61,837 nt of DNA from NCBI GenBank assembly GCA_025059545.1, contig JANXDJ010000002.1, forward strand, positions 1-61,837, in the 5' to 3' direction. The translations under genes and the position numbers were made by a program. Below are positions 12,108 to 21,375 of this stretch, piece after piece. This DNA comes from Archaeoglobaceae archaeon (GTDB lineage: Archaea > Halobacteriota > Archaeoglobi > Archaeoglobales > Archaeoglobaceae). The notes under the pieces are model-generated. The model ran no database searches. It was not told the origin of the DNA and worked only from the letters and a program-made list of their open reading frames with translations. The stretch's first letter is position 1; every line of letters starts with the position of its first letter.

Positions 12108-12998
12108 CAAATCTCTGACCGCTTTTCTAACCGCTTCTTCGCTTCCAAATTTTGGCTTCCAGCCCAAAGATTTTAGCCTTTCTATCGAGAGAAGCATAAC
12201 TGGAACGTCCCCCTTCCAGCCTCTATCACCACCAGTGAATCTGAATTTCGGATCTAAACCCATTTCCTCTGCTACGATCTCTCCAATTCTTTTGACTTTA
12301 ACTTGGTCTTCGGAACCTATGTTGAAGACGTTCACCTTTCCATTAGCTTTTAATCCTACTAACATCGCAGAAATGCAATCCTCGATGTAGATGTAGGATT
12401 TATTTTGTTCACCATTTCCAAGGATCTCCAGTTCTTTTGGATTCGCTCTCAGCTTCTTTATAAAGTCATAAATCACTCCGTGAGTGCTTCTTTTGCCAAT
12501 TACATTCGCAAATCTGTAGATGTAGGCTTGAAAGTCAAAAGTGTGGCAATAGGATTCGATCAAAGCTTCGCATGCTAATTTTGATGCTCCATATATGCTA
12601 ATGGGTTGTGTTGGATGCTCTTCTGGAGTGGGAATTTGCTTGGCTTCACCGTAAACTGTTGAAGTGGAAGTGAAAACGATCTTTTGAACCTTTGCCTTTC
12701 TCATTGCCTCAAGGAGTCTATATGTAGCTAAAATATTGTTCCTATATATCTCCTCTGGCTTTTCAGCTCCTATTCTAACGTCTGGATTCGCTGCTAAATG
12801 CCAAACCTCCTCAGCACCTTTAAGAAAATCGGCTAAGGGATCGGTTGCAAGATCAACAACGTGAAGTTCCGCTTTTGGATTCACAAAGTCCTTTCTACCA
12901 CTTGATAAGTTGTCCAAGACAAAAACTTTGTCAAATTCAACAAGTCTATCAACAACATGGCTTCCTATAAATCCAGCACCGCCAGTAACAAGAATCAT
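12090..12998 (-). CDS. NAD-dependent sugar epimerase (UDP-glucose 4-epimerase type)
   Basis: Short-chain dehydrogenase/reductase of the extended type, 302 aa. The Rossmann motif GGAGFIGSH is at the N-terminus, with the catalytic STSTVYG and YGASK. It most likely interconverts UDP-glucose/UDP-galactose or a related sugar for glycans. The first methionine in good context is ATG 12998; a TTG six bases upstream is less likely. A TATA-like element (tatatatcc/actataaaag on the minus strand) lies in the divergent spacer shared with the LSm gene. Confidence 0.9.
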   Translation of the reverse strand: MILVTGGAGFIGSHVVDRLVEFDKVFVLDNLSSGRKDFVNPKAELHVVDLATDPLADFLKGAEEVWHLAANPDVRIGAEKPEEIYRNNILATYRLLEAMRKAKVQKIVFTSTSTVYGEAKQIPTPEEHPTQPISIYGASKLACEALIESYCHTFDFQAYIYRFANVIGKRSTHGVIYDFIKKLRANPKELEILGNGEQNKSYIYIEDCISAMLVGLKANGKVNVFNIGSEDQVKVKRIGEIVAEEMGLDPKFRFTGGDRGWKGDVPVMLLSIERLKSLGWKPKFGSEEAVRKAVRDLLDEEN

Positions 12999-13042
12999 TA
13001 GCAAAGCTTTTATAGTTAGTGGATATATACTTTTTTCACTTT

Positions 13043-13052
13043 GGGAGGTGAT
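13043..13052 (+). promoter_or_regulatory. Strong Shine-Dalgarno sequence that sets a TTG start
   Basis: gggaggtgat matches the 3' end of archaeal 16S rRNA over its whole length. It stands four bases before TTG 13057, the start of the LSm gene. The frame is open far upstream, so this site decides the start. Confidence 0.8.
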
Positions 13053-13056
13053 AGGG

Positions 13057-13278
13057 TTGCTACCGAATCAAATGGTGAAATCCCTCATTGGAAAAGTGAT
13101 CAGAGTGGAGATGAAAGGCGAAGAACATGAATTGGTGGGAAAACTCGAGGGAGTGGACGAATACATGAACCTATTTCTAACGAATGCAATGGAATACAAG
13201 GGCGATGAGAAACTAAGGAGTCTTGGCGAAATAGTGCTCAGAGGAAATAACGTAGTGATTATAAAGCCACAAGAATGA
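13057..13278 (+). CDS. LSm/Sm-like archaeal RNA-binding protein
   Basis: Sm protein of 73 aa that forms heptameric rings binding U-rich RNA. Sm1 is GKVIRVEMKGEEHELVGKL plus EGVDEYMNLFL; Sm2 is LGEIVLRGNNVVII. It starts at TTG (LPNQMVKSL), chosen from the perfect Shine-Dalgarno sequence just before it. Archaeal LSm genes are often paired with L37e, which is absent here. Instead the stop overlaps the ATG of a cysteine-rich winged-helix protein (ATGA). Confidence 0.93.
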   Translation: MLPNQMVKSLIGKVIRVEMKGEEHELVGKLEGVDEYMNLFLTNAMEYKGDEKLRSLGEIVLRGNNVVIIKPQE

Positions 13279-13658
13279 CCGATTTCCAGATTGTGGACAC
13301 AAGAGAAGAAATTTTGAAAATTCTTGACCAAAAAGGAGAGATTTTACAAAAGGATCTCTGGAAAGAGTTGAAAATAGACAGCAGTAAGTGTTCAAGAATT
13401 CTAAGGAAGCTTGAGAAGGAGGGTCTTATAAAAAGAGTGGAAGTCGTTGTAGACGGTGTCAAGACATTCAAGATCGTGTCCTCGAAATTTGAAGAAAGAA
13501 GGGCAGAGGAGGAAAGACTTGATCTAAGAACTGTAATGGACAGAATGGAACAGGTTGCAAAACTTCCTCCCTGCTATGGCTGTTTGGAGCTTGAATGTGA
13601 AGCTGAACGCTGTTTAAAGCTCGAAGTATGGTTTTTAAAAGTGTGTAAATTTGGATAG
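13275..13658 (+). CDS. Winged-helix regulator with a C-terminal cysteine cluster
   Basis: Protein of 127 aa. Residues 1-70 form a MarR-like winged helix (KILDQKGEILQKDLWKELKI, SKCSRILRKLEKEGLIKR). A short linker follows, then a cluster of cysteines C100-xx-C103-xxxx-C108-xxxx-C113 and C124. The cysteines suggest a Zn or Fe-S site and possible redox or metal sensing, as in other archaeal regulators with C-terminal Cys clusters. It is translationally coupled to the LSm gene and lies just upstream of lonB. Its target is unknown. Confidence 0.8.
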   Translation: MTDFQIVDTREEILKILDQKGEILQKDLWKELKIDSSKCSRILRKLEKEGLIKRVEVVVDGVKTFKIVSSKFEERRAEEERLDLRTVMDRMEQVAKLPPCYGCLELECEAERCLKLEVWFLKVCKFG

Positions 13659-13682
13659 ATATTTTAACTCTAAGGAATACTA

Positions 13683-15557
13683 ATGCTGAAGATGGACGAA
13701 GTAAAAGATCTGCTCGGCGGTCTGGAGTTTGAGGATACAAGGGAAATAAAAGTTCCCGAAAAACTGATTGATCAGGTTATTGGACAAGATCATGCTGTTG
13801 AGGCTATAAAAAAGGCTGCAGTTCAGAAAAGACACGTGATGCTAATCGGCTCTCCTGGAACAGGAAAATCGATGCTTGCAAAGGCAATGGCGGAGCTTTT
13901 ACCAAAAGAGGAACTGGAAGACATTCTTGTTTACCCCAATCCTCAAGATTCGAATCAGCCAAAGATAAAGCTAGTCCCAGCAGGAAAAGGTAGAGAGATC
14001 GTTGAGGCTTACAAAGAAGAAGCGATAAAAAAAGCACAGGCAAGGAATTTCATGATCTTCACTCTGGTCTTCATGGTCGTTCTCTATGTTGCCCTTATTG
14101 ACATTAAAAATTTGGTGTGGGGGCTAATAGCTGGTCTTCTACTCCTGATGGTTTCAAGATACTTTATCCCGAGAGAAGAAAGAAATGTTCCAAAGCTTTT
14201 GGTTGACAATTCTGGAAGAAAGACCGCACCTTTTGAAGACGCAACCGGAGCACATGCGGGAGCTTTGTTTGGCGATGTCAGGCATGATCCGTTCCAAAGC
14301 GGTGGGCTTGAAACTCCAGCGCATGAGAGGGTTGAATCCGGAGCGATCCATAGGGCACATAAGGGTGTGCTTTACATAGACGAGATCAACACACTAACAA
14401 TTGAATCTCAGCAGAAACTGCTGACCGCTTTACAAGACAAGAAGTTTCCGATCACTGGACAGAGTGAAAGAAGCAGTGGTGCAATGGTTCGAACAGAGCC
14501 GGTGCCTTGTGATTTCATCCTTGTAGCAGCAGGAAATCTTGACGCTTTAATGGGAATGCATCCCGCTTTGCGTAGCAGAATAGAAGGTTATGGCTACGAG
14601 ATCTACATGAACGACACAATGCCAGACACGCCAGAGAATAGACAAAAACTTATAAGATTCGTTGCCCAAGAGATCGTGAAAGACGGTAAGATCCCACACT
14701 TTGACAAATTTGCAGTTGCTGAGATCATAAGAGAGGCGATGAGAAGGGCGGGAAGAAGAAATCACCTAACCCTTAGACTTAGAGAGCTTGGAGGATTGAT
14801 AAGAACTGCAGGAGACATTGCGAAAAGTGAGAATGCGGAGATCGTTAGGCTTGAACACGTTTTGAAGGCAAAGAAGATTGCAAAAACTGTCGAAGAACAA
14901 CTTGCGGACAAGTATATCGAGAGAAGAAAAGATTACAGACTATTCTTGGCAGAAGGTTACGAAGTGGGCAGAGTGAATGGCTTAGCTGTCATTGGAGAAT
15001 CCGCTGGGATCGTGCTACCGATCATCGCAGAAATCACTCCTGCGATGAGCAAATCTGAAGGCAAAGTGATTGCAACTGGTAGATTGCAGGAAATTGCAAG
15101 AGAAGCAGTTATGAACGTTTCAGCGATCATCAAGAAGATCATAGGCAAGGACACTTCAAACTTCGATGTGCACATACAGTTCGTCGGCACATACGAAGGA
15201 GTTGAAGGAGATTCCGCAAGTATAAGCGTTGCAACCGCGGTGATCTCAGCAATAGAGAATATTCCAGTTGATCAGTCCATTGCAATGACTGGAAGCTTGT
15301 CAGTTCGTGGAGATGTGCTTCCAGTGGGCGGAGTGACACAGAAGATCGAAGCAGCAATTCAAGCGGGCTTGAAGAAAGTTATAATACCCAAAGGGAATTC
15401 CGACGACGTCTTGCTCGATGCAGAACATGAAGGAAAGATCGAAATCATAGTAGTTTCGCGAATTGAAGAAGTGCTCGAACACGCTTTAGCAGATAGTGAG
15501 AAGAAAATAAAGCTGATCGAGAAATTCAAAGAGTATTCCTACGCCCTTGCAAATTGA
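13683..15557 (+). CDS. lonB: Membrane-bound ATP-dependent protease LonB
   Basis: Archaeal LonB of 624 aa, the membrane-anchored AAA+ protease. Walker A is GSPGTGKSM; Walker B lies in LYIDEINTL. Two membrane helices (about residues 121-160) are inserted in the AAA+ module, the mark of LonB. The serine-lysine dyad is S511 (GDSASIS) and K554 (QKIEAAIQ). The length is normal. It probably degrades unfolded membrane and soluble proteins. The 3' end overlaps the convergent inositol-phosphate synthase gene by 19 bases. Confidence 0.97.
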   Translation: MLKMDEVKDLLGGLEFEDTREIKVPEKLIDQVIGQDHAVEAIKKAAVQKRHVMLIGSPGTGKSMLAKAMAELLPKEELEDILVYPNPQDSNQPKIKLVPAGKGREIVEAYKEEAIKKAQARNFMIFTLVFMVVLYVALIDIKNLVWGLIAGLLLLMVSRYFIPREERNVPKLLVDNSGRKTAPFEDATGAHAGALFGDVRHDPFQSGGLETPAHERVESGAIHRAHKGVLYIDEINTLTIESQQKLLTALQDKKFPITGQSERSSGAMVRTEPVPCDFILVAAGNLDALMGMHPALRSRIEGYGYEIYMNDTMPDTPENRQKLIRFVAQEIVKDGKIPHFDKFAVAEIIREAMRRAGRRNHLTLRLRELGGLIRTAGDIAKSENAEIVRLEHVLKAKKIAKTVEEQLADKYIERRKDYRLFLAEGYEVGRVNGLAVIGESAGIVLPIIAEITPAMSKSEGKVIATGRLQEIAREAVMNVSAIIKKIIGKDTSNFDVHIQFVGTYEGVEGDSASISVATAVISAIENIPVDQSIAMTGSLSVRGDVLPVGGVTQKIEAAIQAGLKKVIIPKGNSDDVLLDAEHEGKIEIIVVSRIEEVLEHALADSEKKIKLIEKFKEYSYALAN

Positions 15558-16723
15558 TTAAACCATTTTTTGAGAATTTCAAATTGTTCGTGAGTATTAA
15601 CGATTTCGCAATCCATTGGGTTTTTGAAGAAGAAAGCGAGCTCCTTGACTACACCACCAATTTCATTTTTCTTCGCAAAAAGCAGAAGCCTTGCAAGATC
15701 TAAAACCAAAGGACTTGCAACGATTGCATCGATTGCATCCCAGATAAAATAGAACTTCATCATCTTTCCCAAAAATCCTCTAAAGTGAATGAAATCAAAT
15801 GCGGTTTTGTTGTCAACGAGGCTTGGGAAGAAATCGATCTCGGTGATGCTAAAAGGAGCGTAACCTAAAGCTTTTTCGAGCACTTTGTCTTTGCTTAAGA
15901 TCTTGCTCTCCTTGTTATCCTTTGCGGACAAAACCTTGCCATCGTAGTCGCCAAGGATGTTGTAGCTCATCCACCCCTCAACTCTTAAATTCCGATAGGC
16001 AAACATCGGTGCTAAAGTTGTTTTTACAAGCGTTTCTCCAGTTTTGCCATCATTTCCAGCATGAGGCACATTTTTCTCTTCTGCAAGTTTTTTCAAAGCA
16101 GGAATTGAAGAACCTATGCTTGGAGTAAAGTTTGCATAAGGCATTCCAAGTTTAATTGCGGAATATGCATAGAGCATGCTTGCACTTGCGAATTCCTTTC
16201 TATCTTCATCGATCAGGTCTTCGAAACCTTCAATGCTTGAGTGAAATCTCTCATCTAATTTCGGAATTGGCTCGGTTGATGCTAAATTCACAACCACAGC
16301 CTCCTTGTTTGCAAAATCTCTCATGTCCTTCGAGATCCGATTGACGATCTCTCTCAAACTGAGCCCCTCTTTCTCAAGAGTTTCAAGCTTTCCAAGTCCC
16401 TCAATTCCACTACCACAATTCAAAGCTGTTCCTTTCTTTGCAACAACTCTCGAAAGATCGCTTTGGACTTTTTCCAAAATTTCTTCATCAAAGTGCCTGT
16501 TTTGATTCAAATGCTCTTTCAAAGCGACGAATGCATTGGAGAGCAATCTGATCTCATGACCACCAAAATCAAACTCAAATGGAACAATTTCGTCAAGCTG
16601 TGAAAAATATGGTAAAGCTGTTACAAGACCAGTTTTATCGACAATTCCTTTCTCTATCGCCTTCGCACCCGCCATTGCAGTTGTTGAAACAATACCATAG
16701 GCTCCTATAAGCCAGAGTTTCAT
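15539..16723 (-). CDS. ino1: myo-Inositol-1-phosphate synthase
   Basis: Enzyme of 394 aa that turns glucose-6-phosphate into 1L-myo-inositol-1-phosphate with bound NAD. It is the first step to di-myo-inositol-phosphate, the thermoprotective solute of Archaeoglobus and other hyperthermophiles, and to inositol lipids. Visible features are the N-terminal Rossmann-like WLIGAYGIVS, the segment FTPSIGSSIPALKKLAEEK, NDGKTGETLVKT and the NILGDYDGKVLS region. Its start overlaps the stop of the upstream M42 peptidase gene by four bases. Confidence 0.93.
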   Translation of the reverse strand: MKLWLIGAYGIVSTTAMAGAKAIEKGIVDKTGLVTALPYFSQLDEIVPFEFDFGGHEIRLLSNAFVALKEHLNQNRHFDEEILEKVQSDLSRVVAKKGTALNCGSGIEGLGKLETLEKEGLSLREIVNRISKDMRDFANKEAVVVNLASTEPIPKLDERFHSSIEGFEDLIDEDRKEFASASMLYAYSAIKLGMPYANFTPSIGSSIPALKKLAEEKNVPHAGNDGKTGETLVKTTLAPMFAYRNLRVEGWMSYNILGDYDGKVLSAKDNKESKILSKDKVLEKALGYAPFSITEIDFFPSLVDNKTAFDFIHFRGFLGKMMKFYFIWDAIDAIVASPLVLDLARLLLFAKKNEIGGVVKELAFFFKNPMDCEIVNTHEQFEILKKWFNQFARA

Positions 16724-17766
16724 TTTTTCACCTCAAAATACTCTCTTAAATTTTCACTTGCTCTTACAATTAGTTCCACTGCACTATTGACGTCACTCAG
16801 ATCAACGACTTCTACGGGACTATGGATATACCTTGCTGGAATGCTAACAACCCCAGCAGGAATTCCAGATTTTGTCAGATTTATCGCTGTTGCATCCGTT
16901 GTTCCACCTTCAGCAACCTCAAGCTGATATGGGATCTTGAATTTCTCAGCAGTTTCCTTTAGCCATCTTAGAACATTTTGCGAAACGATCAAGCCCCTTC
17001 CTGAAGCATCGACTATTGTAATAACTGCACCCTTGCCAAGGGCTATGTCCATATGGGCACTTTCACTCCCAGGGAAGTCTGCAGAAACGCATGAATCAAT
17101 TGCGATTGCAACGTCTGGCTCTATTGAAAAAGCTGAAGTCTTAGCACCTTTTAAACCAACCTCTTCCTGAACTGTTGCTACAAAATGAATCGTTTCCCTG
17201 CTTTTGCTCCTCTTGAAAGCCTCAATTGCAACTGCAACACCTATGCGATTGTCAAAAGCTTTTCCTGTGATCCTATTGTTGGAAAGAACTGCTACTTCTC
17301 TATCAAGAGCAAGAGGGGTGCCAACGTTTATTCCAAGATTGAAAACATCTTCCTTGCTCTTTGCTCCTACATCGACGAACATGTCGCTGATCTCAATAGC
17401 CTTCTTCCTTTCCTCATCCTTCATTAAGTGCGGTGGCTTACAGCCAATGACACCATAAACTTTCTGTTTTCCATATAAAACAACTCTCTGAGCTAAAGCT
17501 ATTTGCGAGAACCAGCCTCCAATTGGGGCTATCCTTATAAAACCCTTCTCATCGATCTGTTTGACAACGAAGCCGATCTCATCCATGTGAGCGGAAAGCA
17601 TTAGCTCGAATTCATTTCCGTTTCTCGTTGCTATGAGGTTCCCCATCGAGTCCACTTTTATATTGTCCGCAAAACCTTCAAGTTCTCCTCTTATTATTTC
17701 TCTTAGCTCATCCTCAAAACCGCTTATTCCATGGGCGTTGCTGAGCTTCTTTATTAGCTCGATCAT
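16720..17766 (-). CDS. M42-family dinuclear metallo-aminopeptidase
   Basis: Protein of 348 aa of the TET/deblocking aminopeptidase (M42) family, once called endoglucanase M. Metal ligands are visible in SAHMDEIGFV, GKAFDNRIG, TVQEEVGLKGA and the late YIHSPVEVVD; GGTTDATAI is the substrate-side motif. Relatives form dodecameric tetrahedra that trim peptides released by the proteasome. It overlaps both neighbours (SIS protein upstream, inositol-phosphate synthase downstream) by four bases. Confidence 0.93.
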   Translation of the reverse strand: MIELIKKLSNAHGISGFEDELREIIRGELEGFADNIKVDSMGNLIATRNGNEFELMLSAHMDEIGFVVKQIDEKGFIRIAPIGGWFSQIALAQRVVLYGKQKVYGVIGCKPPHLMKDEERKKAIEISDMFVDVGAKSKEDVFNLGINVGTPLALDREVAVLSNNRITGKAFDNRIGVAVAIEAFKRSKSRETIHFVATVQEEVGLKGAKTSAFSIEPDVAIAIDSCVSADFPGSESAHMDIALGKGAVITIVDASGRGLIVSQNVLRWLKETAEKFKIPYQLEVAEGGTTDATAINLTKSGIPAGVVSIPARYIHSPVEVVDLSDVNSAVELIVRASENLREYFEVKK

Positions 17767-18308
17767 ACAACCACCTCATTCTCGATTGAGTGTCTCTTCG
17801 CTAAATCTTCTTCTTTCAATTTCTTTCTCTCCATAATTTCGGCAATAATAGAGTCGAAGAAGACCATCGCGGTAAGTTCAAAAATTGTTCCTAAAGGAGC
17901 TATGTTCGCAATCTCCTTTCCAAATTTGCTTTTCAGCGGTATAGAAAGGTCTGAAAGCTTTGCAAGTGTTGAAGTTTGTGAAGATGTAATCGCAATGACT
18001 TTTGCACCTAATTCCTTAGCCTTTTTAGCAATGGCTACAACATATCCAGTTTCCCCGCTTCCAGAGATTGCTATGAGTGTGTCTTTTTTTTCAATTCTCG
18101 GAGTTATCGTTTCGCCAATTACGAATGCACGATAGCCGAGATGCATTAATCTCATCGCAAACGCTCTTGCAACGAAACCGCTTCTTCCAACACCAACAAC
18201 AAAGATTCCGTCAGCTTTATCAAGCTCTTCGATCATTTTGTCTATTTTTGAGCGTTCGAAATTAAGATTGCGAATGTTTTCAGCGATTAGATCGATAAAC
18301 CTCTGCAT
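17763..18308 (-). CDS. SIS-domain sugar isomerase (6-phospho-3-hexuloisomerase type)
   Basis: Protein of 181 aa made of one SIS domain: [40 protein letters not shown] and a late [14 protein letters not shown]. This is the PHI/HxlB pattern, which converts 6-phospho-3-hexulose to fructose-6-phosphate, in archaea mostly for ribulose-5-phosphate supply. The reading frame is open to 18386, but ATG 18308 starts the conserved part and a TATA-like ttattaaacc (minus strand, near 18325-18335) fits this start. The partner HPS is not adjacent. Confidence 0.88.
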   Translation of the reverse strand: MQRFIDLIAENIRNLNFERSKIDKMIEELDKADGIFVVGVGRSGFVARAFAMRLMHLGYRAFVIGETITPRIEKKDTLIAISGSGETGYVVAIAKKAKELGAKVIAITSSQTSTLAKLSDLSIPLKSKFGKEIANIAPLGTIFELTAMVFFDSIIAEIMERKKLKEEDLAKRHSIENEVVV

Positions 18309-18354
18309 GAACCTCGTTTTCGATAGGTTTAATAAGCATATCCAAACCTTGGTT

Positions 18355-19371
18355 ATGATTGACTTTCTCATCATTCTTGCAGTCATTTCTGCTTTTTACG
18401 TTGCTTGGAATATAGGTGCTAATGATGCTGCAAATTCAATGGCTACCTCTTACGGAAGTCGAGCTTTAACTTTGAGACAAATAATAATCCTTGCAGCATT
18501 TTTAGAATTCTTTGGTGCTACTTTTTTTTGGTAAGAATGTAGTAAAAACTATTGCTAAAGGAATAGTTCCAATAGAAGTTCTCGACCCTCATTTAGTTGT
18601 CTACGGTTCAATCGCTGCACTTCTTTCTGCCGGACTCTGGATCACGATTGCAACATATCTGCACCTTCCAATCTCTACAACTCATTCTATAGTGGGTGCA
18701 ATGCTCGGCTTTGGACTTGCAGCAGTTTCACAAGGGCATTTGACTGTAGATGCGATAAAATGGGATTAACTATTTAAAATAATGCTAAGCTGGCTAATTT
18801 CACCAATTGCCGGTGCAATTTTGGCTTTTTTTACATTTTCACTTATCAGATTCTTTTTGTTTAGAAAATTTCATTATGAGAAAGTCGAGAGAGTTTTCGA
18901 TACCTCCAGATTTTCAGCGTTTGTTATGTAGCTTTTGCACATGGAAGCAACGACGTTGCAAACGCTGTTGCACCGATGTCAGCGATCTTTGGACCGAAAG
19001 AGGAGGGATATTATGAAATTCCAAGAGAAATTCTCGCATTTGGTGGTTTTGGAATTGCTCTCGGGATAGCAACTTGGGGTTACAGAGTGATAAAAATGGT
19101 TGGAGAGCGTATAACACAGCTTACATTTACAAGAGGTTTCTCTGCAGAGTTTGCAACCGCTACAACTGTTCTAACCGCATCAGCAATCGGAATGCCCATA
19201 TCGACTACACACACGCTTGTTGGCAGTGTTATAGGCGTTGGACTTGCTGGTGGATTAGCTGGTGTTAACCTCGGGGTAATCCAAAGGATTATATTCTCAT
19301 GGATTCTAACGCTTCCGATTGCTATGTTGCTCTCCATAGGCATATATACGATACTGGTGGTGTTCGTATGA
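18355..19371 (+). pseudogene. pit: PiT-family phosphate permease, disrupted
   Basis: A PiT/PHO-4 sodium- or proton-phosphate symporter gene that no longer reads through. Both PiT signatures are present: [20 protein letters not shown] near the start and [19 protein letters not shown] in the second half, with [13 protein letters not shown] near the end. Three lesions break it: one extra T in an eight-T run (18522-18529), an in-frame TAA at 18767-18769, and one missing base near tttt at 18894-18897 ([18 protein letters not shown] is restored by one added base). The remaining sequence is well conserved, so the loss looks recent. The stop overlaps the intact DUF47 gene. Confidence 0.9.
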
Positions 19372-20048
19372 AGTTCTTCAGATCAGTTGGGCAGGTCTTT
19401 GGATACTCACCATTTCCCACACTCGTGAAACATGCTATTTTATGTGGGAGAGCGGTTGGAATTTTGCAAAAGCAGTTTGAAGCATATGAAAATGGAAAAT
19501 TTGAGCTTGTTGAAAGATTCAAAGATGAGATTGATGAACTCGAAAGCCGAGCAGATGAGCTTAAAGAGGAGATAAGAACACATGTTACGAGATCGCTTAT
19601 ATTGCCAATTGATCGGCAAGACTTGCTCGAATTTCTTAAAACTCAGGATGATATAATTAACAACTGCGAACACGTTGGGCACATGTTGACTTTTAGAAAG
19701 ATCAAATTAGACAACAATATCACCATAGAGTTTAAAGTTCTGTTGGCAAAGATCATGGAATGTGTAAATGAGTATGAAGCTATGGTTGAGCACATAAAGA
19801 ATTTAATCGAGACTTCTTTCGAAAAAAAAGAGATCCAGTCTATTTTGGAACACATTCAAGAAGTTGAAAACTTAGAGCATGAATGCGATCAAATTCAGAT
19901 AAGACTTCACACAATACTATTCAATTCAGAAAGCTTAAAGCCTCTCGACGTTTATCTGATGGAAACTTGGGTCGTGCACTTGGGATATATCGCAAACGCA
20001 GTTGCAAGATCTGCGGATCGATTCAAGCTGATGATCCTCGGTAGGTGA
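19368..20048 (+). CDS. DUF47/PhoU-like protein, partner of the PiT permease
   Basis: Protein of 226 aa, all-helical and PhoU-like ([15 protein letters not shown], then [38 protein letters not shown]). DUF47 proteins are usually encoded right after a PiT permease and are thought to control its activity. Here the ATG at 19368 overlaps the permease stop (GTATGA), so it is part of that operon. It is intact although the permease gene is broken, so it may now act on another transporter or be on its way to loss. Confidence 0.9.
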   Translation: MKFFRSVGQVFGYSPFPTLVKHAILCGRAVGILQKQFEAYENGKFELVERFKDEIDELESRADELKEEIRTHVTRSLILPIDRQDLLEFLKTQDDIINNCEHVGHMLTFRKIKLDNNITIEFKVLLAKIMECVNEYEAMVEHIKNLIETSFEKKEIQSILEHIQEVENLEHECDQIQIRLHTILFNSESLKPLDVYLMETWVVHLGYIANAVARSADRFKLMILGR

Positions 20049-20052
20049 TTTT

Positions 20053-20832
20053 TTGAAGATCACAATACTCGCAGACAACAAGGTAATAGCTCCAAGACCC
20101 CTGAGAGCCGAATGGGGATTTTCTGCGCTTATAGAAAAAAAAGAAGTTTTAATGTTTGATGTTGGATTAGGATCTGCATTCTATAATCTTATGATCTTGC
20201 AAAAACCATTTCCAGATAAGTTGATCTTGAGCCATGGGCATTATGATCACACAACCGCACTTTACCCATTTCCGAAGAAGTTACCTCTCTATGCTCACCC
20301 TGACATATTTCTGCCAAGATTTTTTGAAGGCAGATTTATAGGACTACCATTTCAGAAAGAGCTTATTATGAACAATTTTGATTATGTAGAGCAAAAAGAG
20401 CCGATGGAAGTCTCGAAAGGGATCTGGGCTATTGGAGAGATTCCAAGAGAATTCGAAACCGCAACTTTAAAAGATTCTTTTGCAATTAGAGACGGAAAGA
20501 AGGAGAAAGATGAGATAAGAGACGATCAGAGCATTGTAATAAAAACAGATAATGGTTTAGTTTTATTGCTCGGCTGTTGTCATTCAGGGCTAAGAAATAC
20601 TGTGAAATGGGCTGAAGAAGTTGTTGGAGACGAAGTTAGATTCATAATTGGTGGAACGCATTTGATCGCCTATGAAGAGAACAAGATTCTGGAGATCTTG
20701 AAAAGTCTCAATTTAGAGCTAATCGCTCCTACGCACTGCACTGGCTTAAAAGCTGAAATGTTAATCTCAAAGGTGATGGGAGAAAAATACAAAACAGCAG
20801 GAGTAGGTAGTGAGTTTGATTTCAAAAAATAA
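20053..20832 (+). CDS. Metallo-beta-lactamase-fold hydrolase, COG1237 type
   Basis: Protein of 259 aa. The metal site is SHGHYDH; further ligands are the His in GCCHSG and the late APTHCTG. This subgroup includes the archaeal enzyme that makes the ribofuranosyl-aminobenzene-phosphate or dihydropterin precursor of methanopterin, so a role in pterin metabolism is possible; mptE lies at 34 kb. The start is TTG 20053 with a Shine-Dalgarno ggtgat at 20044-20049. It lies five bases after the DUF47 gene and may be in its operon. Confidence 0.85.
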   Translation: MKITILADNKVIAPRPLRAEWGFSALIEKKEVLMFDVGLGSAFYNLMILQKPFPDKLILSHGHYDHTTALYPFPKKLPLYAHPDIFLPRFFEGRFIGLPFQKELIMNNFDYVEQKEPMEVSKGIWAIGEIPREFETATLKDSFAIRDGKKEKDEIRDDQSIVIKTDNGLVLLLGCCHSGLRNTVKWAEEVVGDEVRFIIGGTHLIAYEENKILEILKSLNLELIAPTHCTGLKAEMLISKVMGEKYKTAGVGSEFDFKK

Positions 20833-20841
20833 CTCCAAAAT

Positions 20842-21312
20842 TCAATTCTTCCAATCTACTCTTCCTTCCCATTTCTCCAAACTTCCATCATTTAGATAGA
20901 ATGTTATCTCCGCAGAATAGCTTTTTCCAAACTCTGGAACGTTGTCAGGATAACTTCTTGCCACAAGATCCTTTGTAAAGAATTGCTGACAAGGATTTAA
21001 CGGTTTGCATCTCTCTTCCCTACATGGCTTCTCTTCTCCAACTTCGATTGGTCCTATACCTTGCGGAGCGCTTGTTTGTGGTGGAAAATGAATTACATAT
21101 TTATAAAAGCCTTCCGAACCCGCAATTCCAGTAATTACAAGCAAAACCTCGTTTGGATTATCTGTTTCCTTAAAATATACTTCTTTTATTTCAAAGTTGC
21201 AATTCTGAATTGGTTTTTGCTCTGAACTCGATGTTTGGTTTGGAGTCGCACAGTAAATCAAAGTAAAGGCAATAAGTATTCCAACGATCGAGACAATTCC
21301 GAAACTCCGCAT
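20842..21312 (-). CDS. Predicted lipoprotein, unknown function
   Basis: Protein of 156 aa with an N-terminal hydrophobic stretch ending in a lipobox-like LIYCAT (Cys21), so probably lipid-anchored outside the cell. The mature part has a beta-sandwich look and two further Cys pairs around CREERCKPLNPC. No known family is recognised. It stands alone, convergent with the MBL-fold gene. Confidence 0.7.
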   Translation of the reverse strand: MRSFGIVSIVGILIAFTLIYCATPNQTSSSEQKPIQNCNFEIKEVYFKETDNPNEVLLVITGIAGSEGFYKYVIHFPPQTSAPQGIGPIEVGEEKPCREERCKPLNPCQQFFTKDLVARSYPDNVPEFGKSYSAEITFYLNDGSLEKWEGRVDWKN

Positions 21313-21375
21313 AAAAATATTATGAATAGGCCATATTTATTTTTTCCTACTCACCATCAGAAACTTAATTAAAAA

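Noticed and set aside
18309..18386. N-terminal extension of the SIS protein
   Set aside because: It would overlap the start of the divergent PiT gene and precedes the TATA-like element of this gene; family similarity begins at ATG 18308.
18807..19016. Open frame of 69 codons inside the PiT region
   Set aside because: It is an out-of-frame reading of the broken permease; the sense frame reads [15 protein letters not shown].
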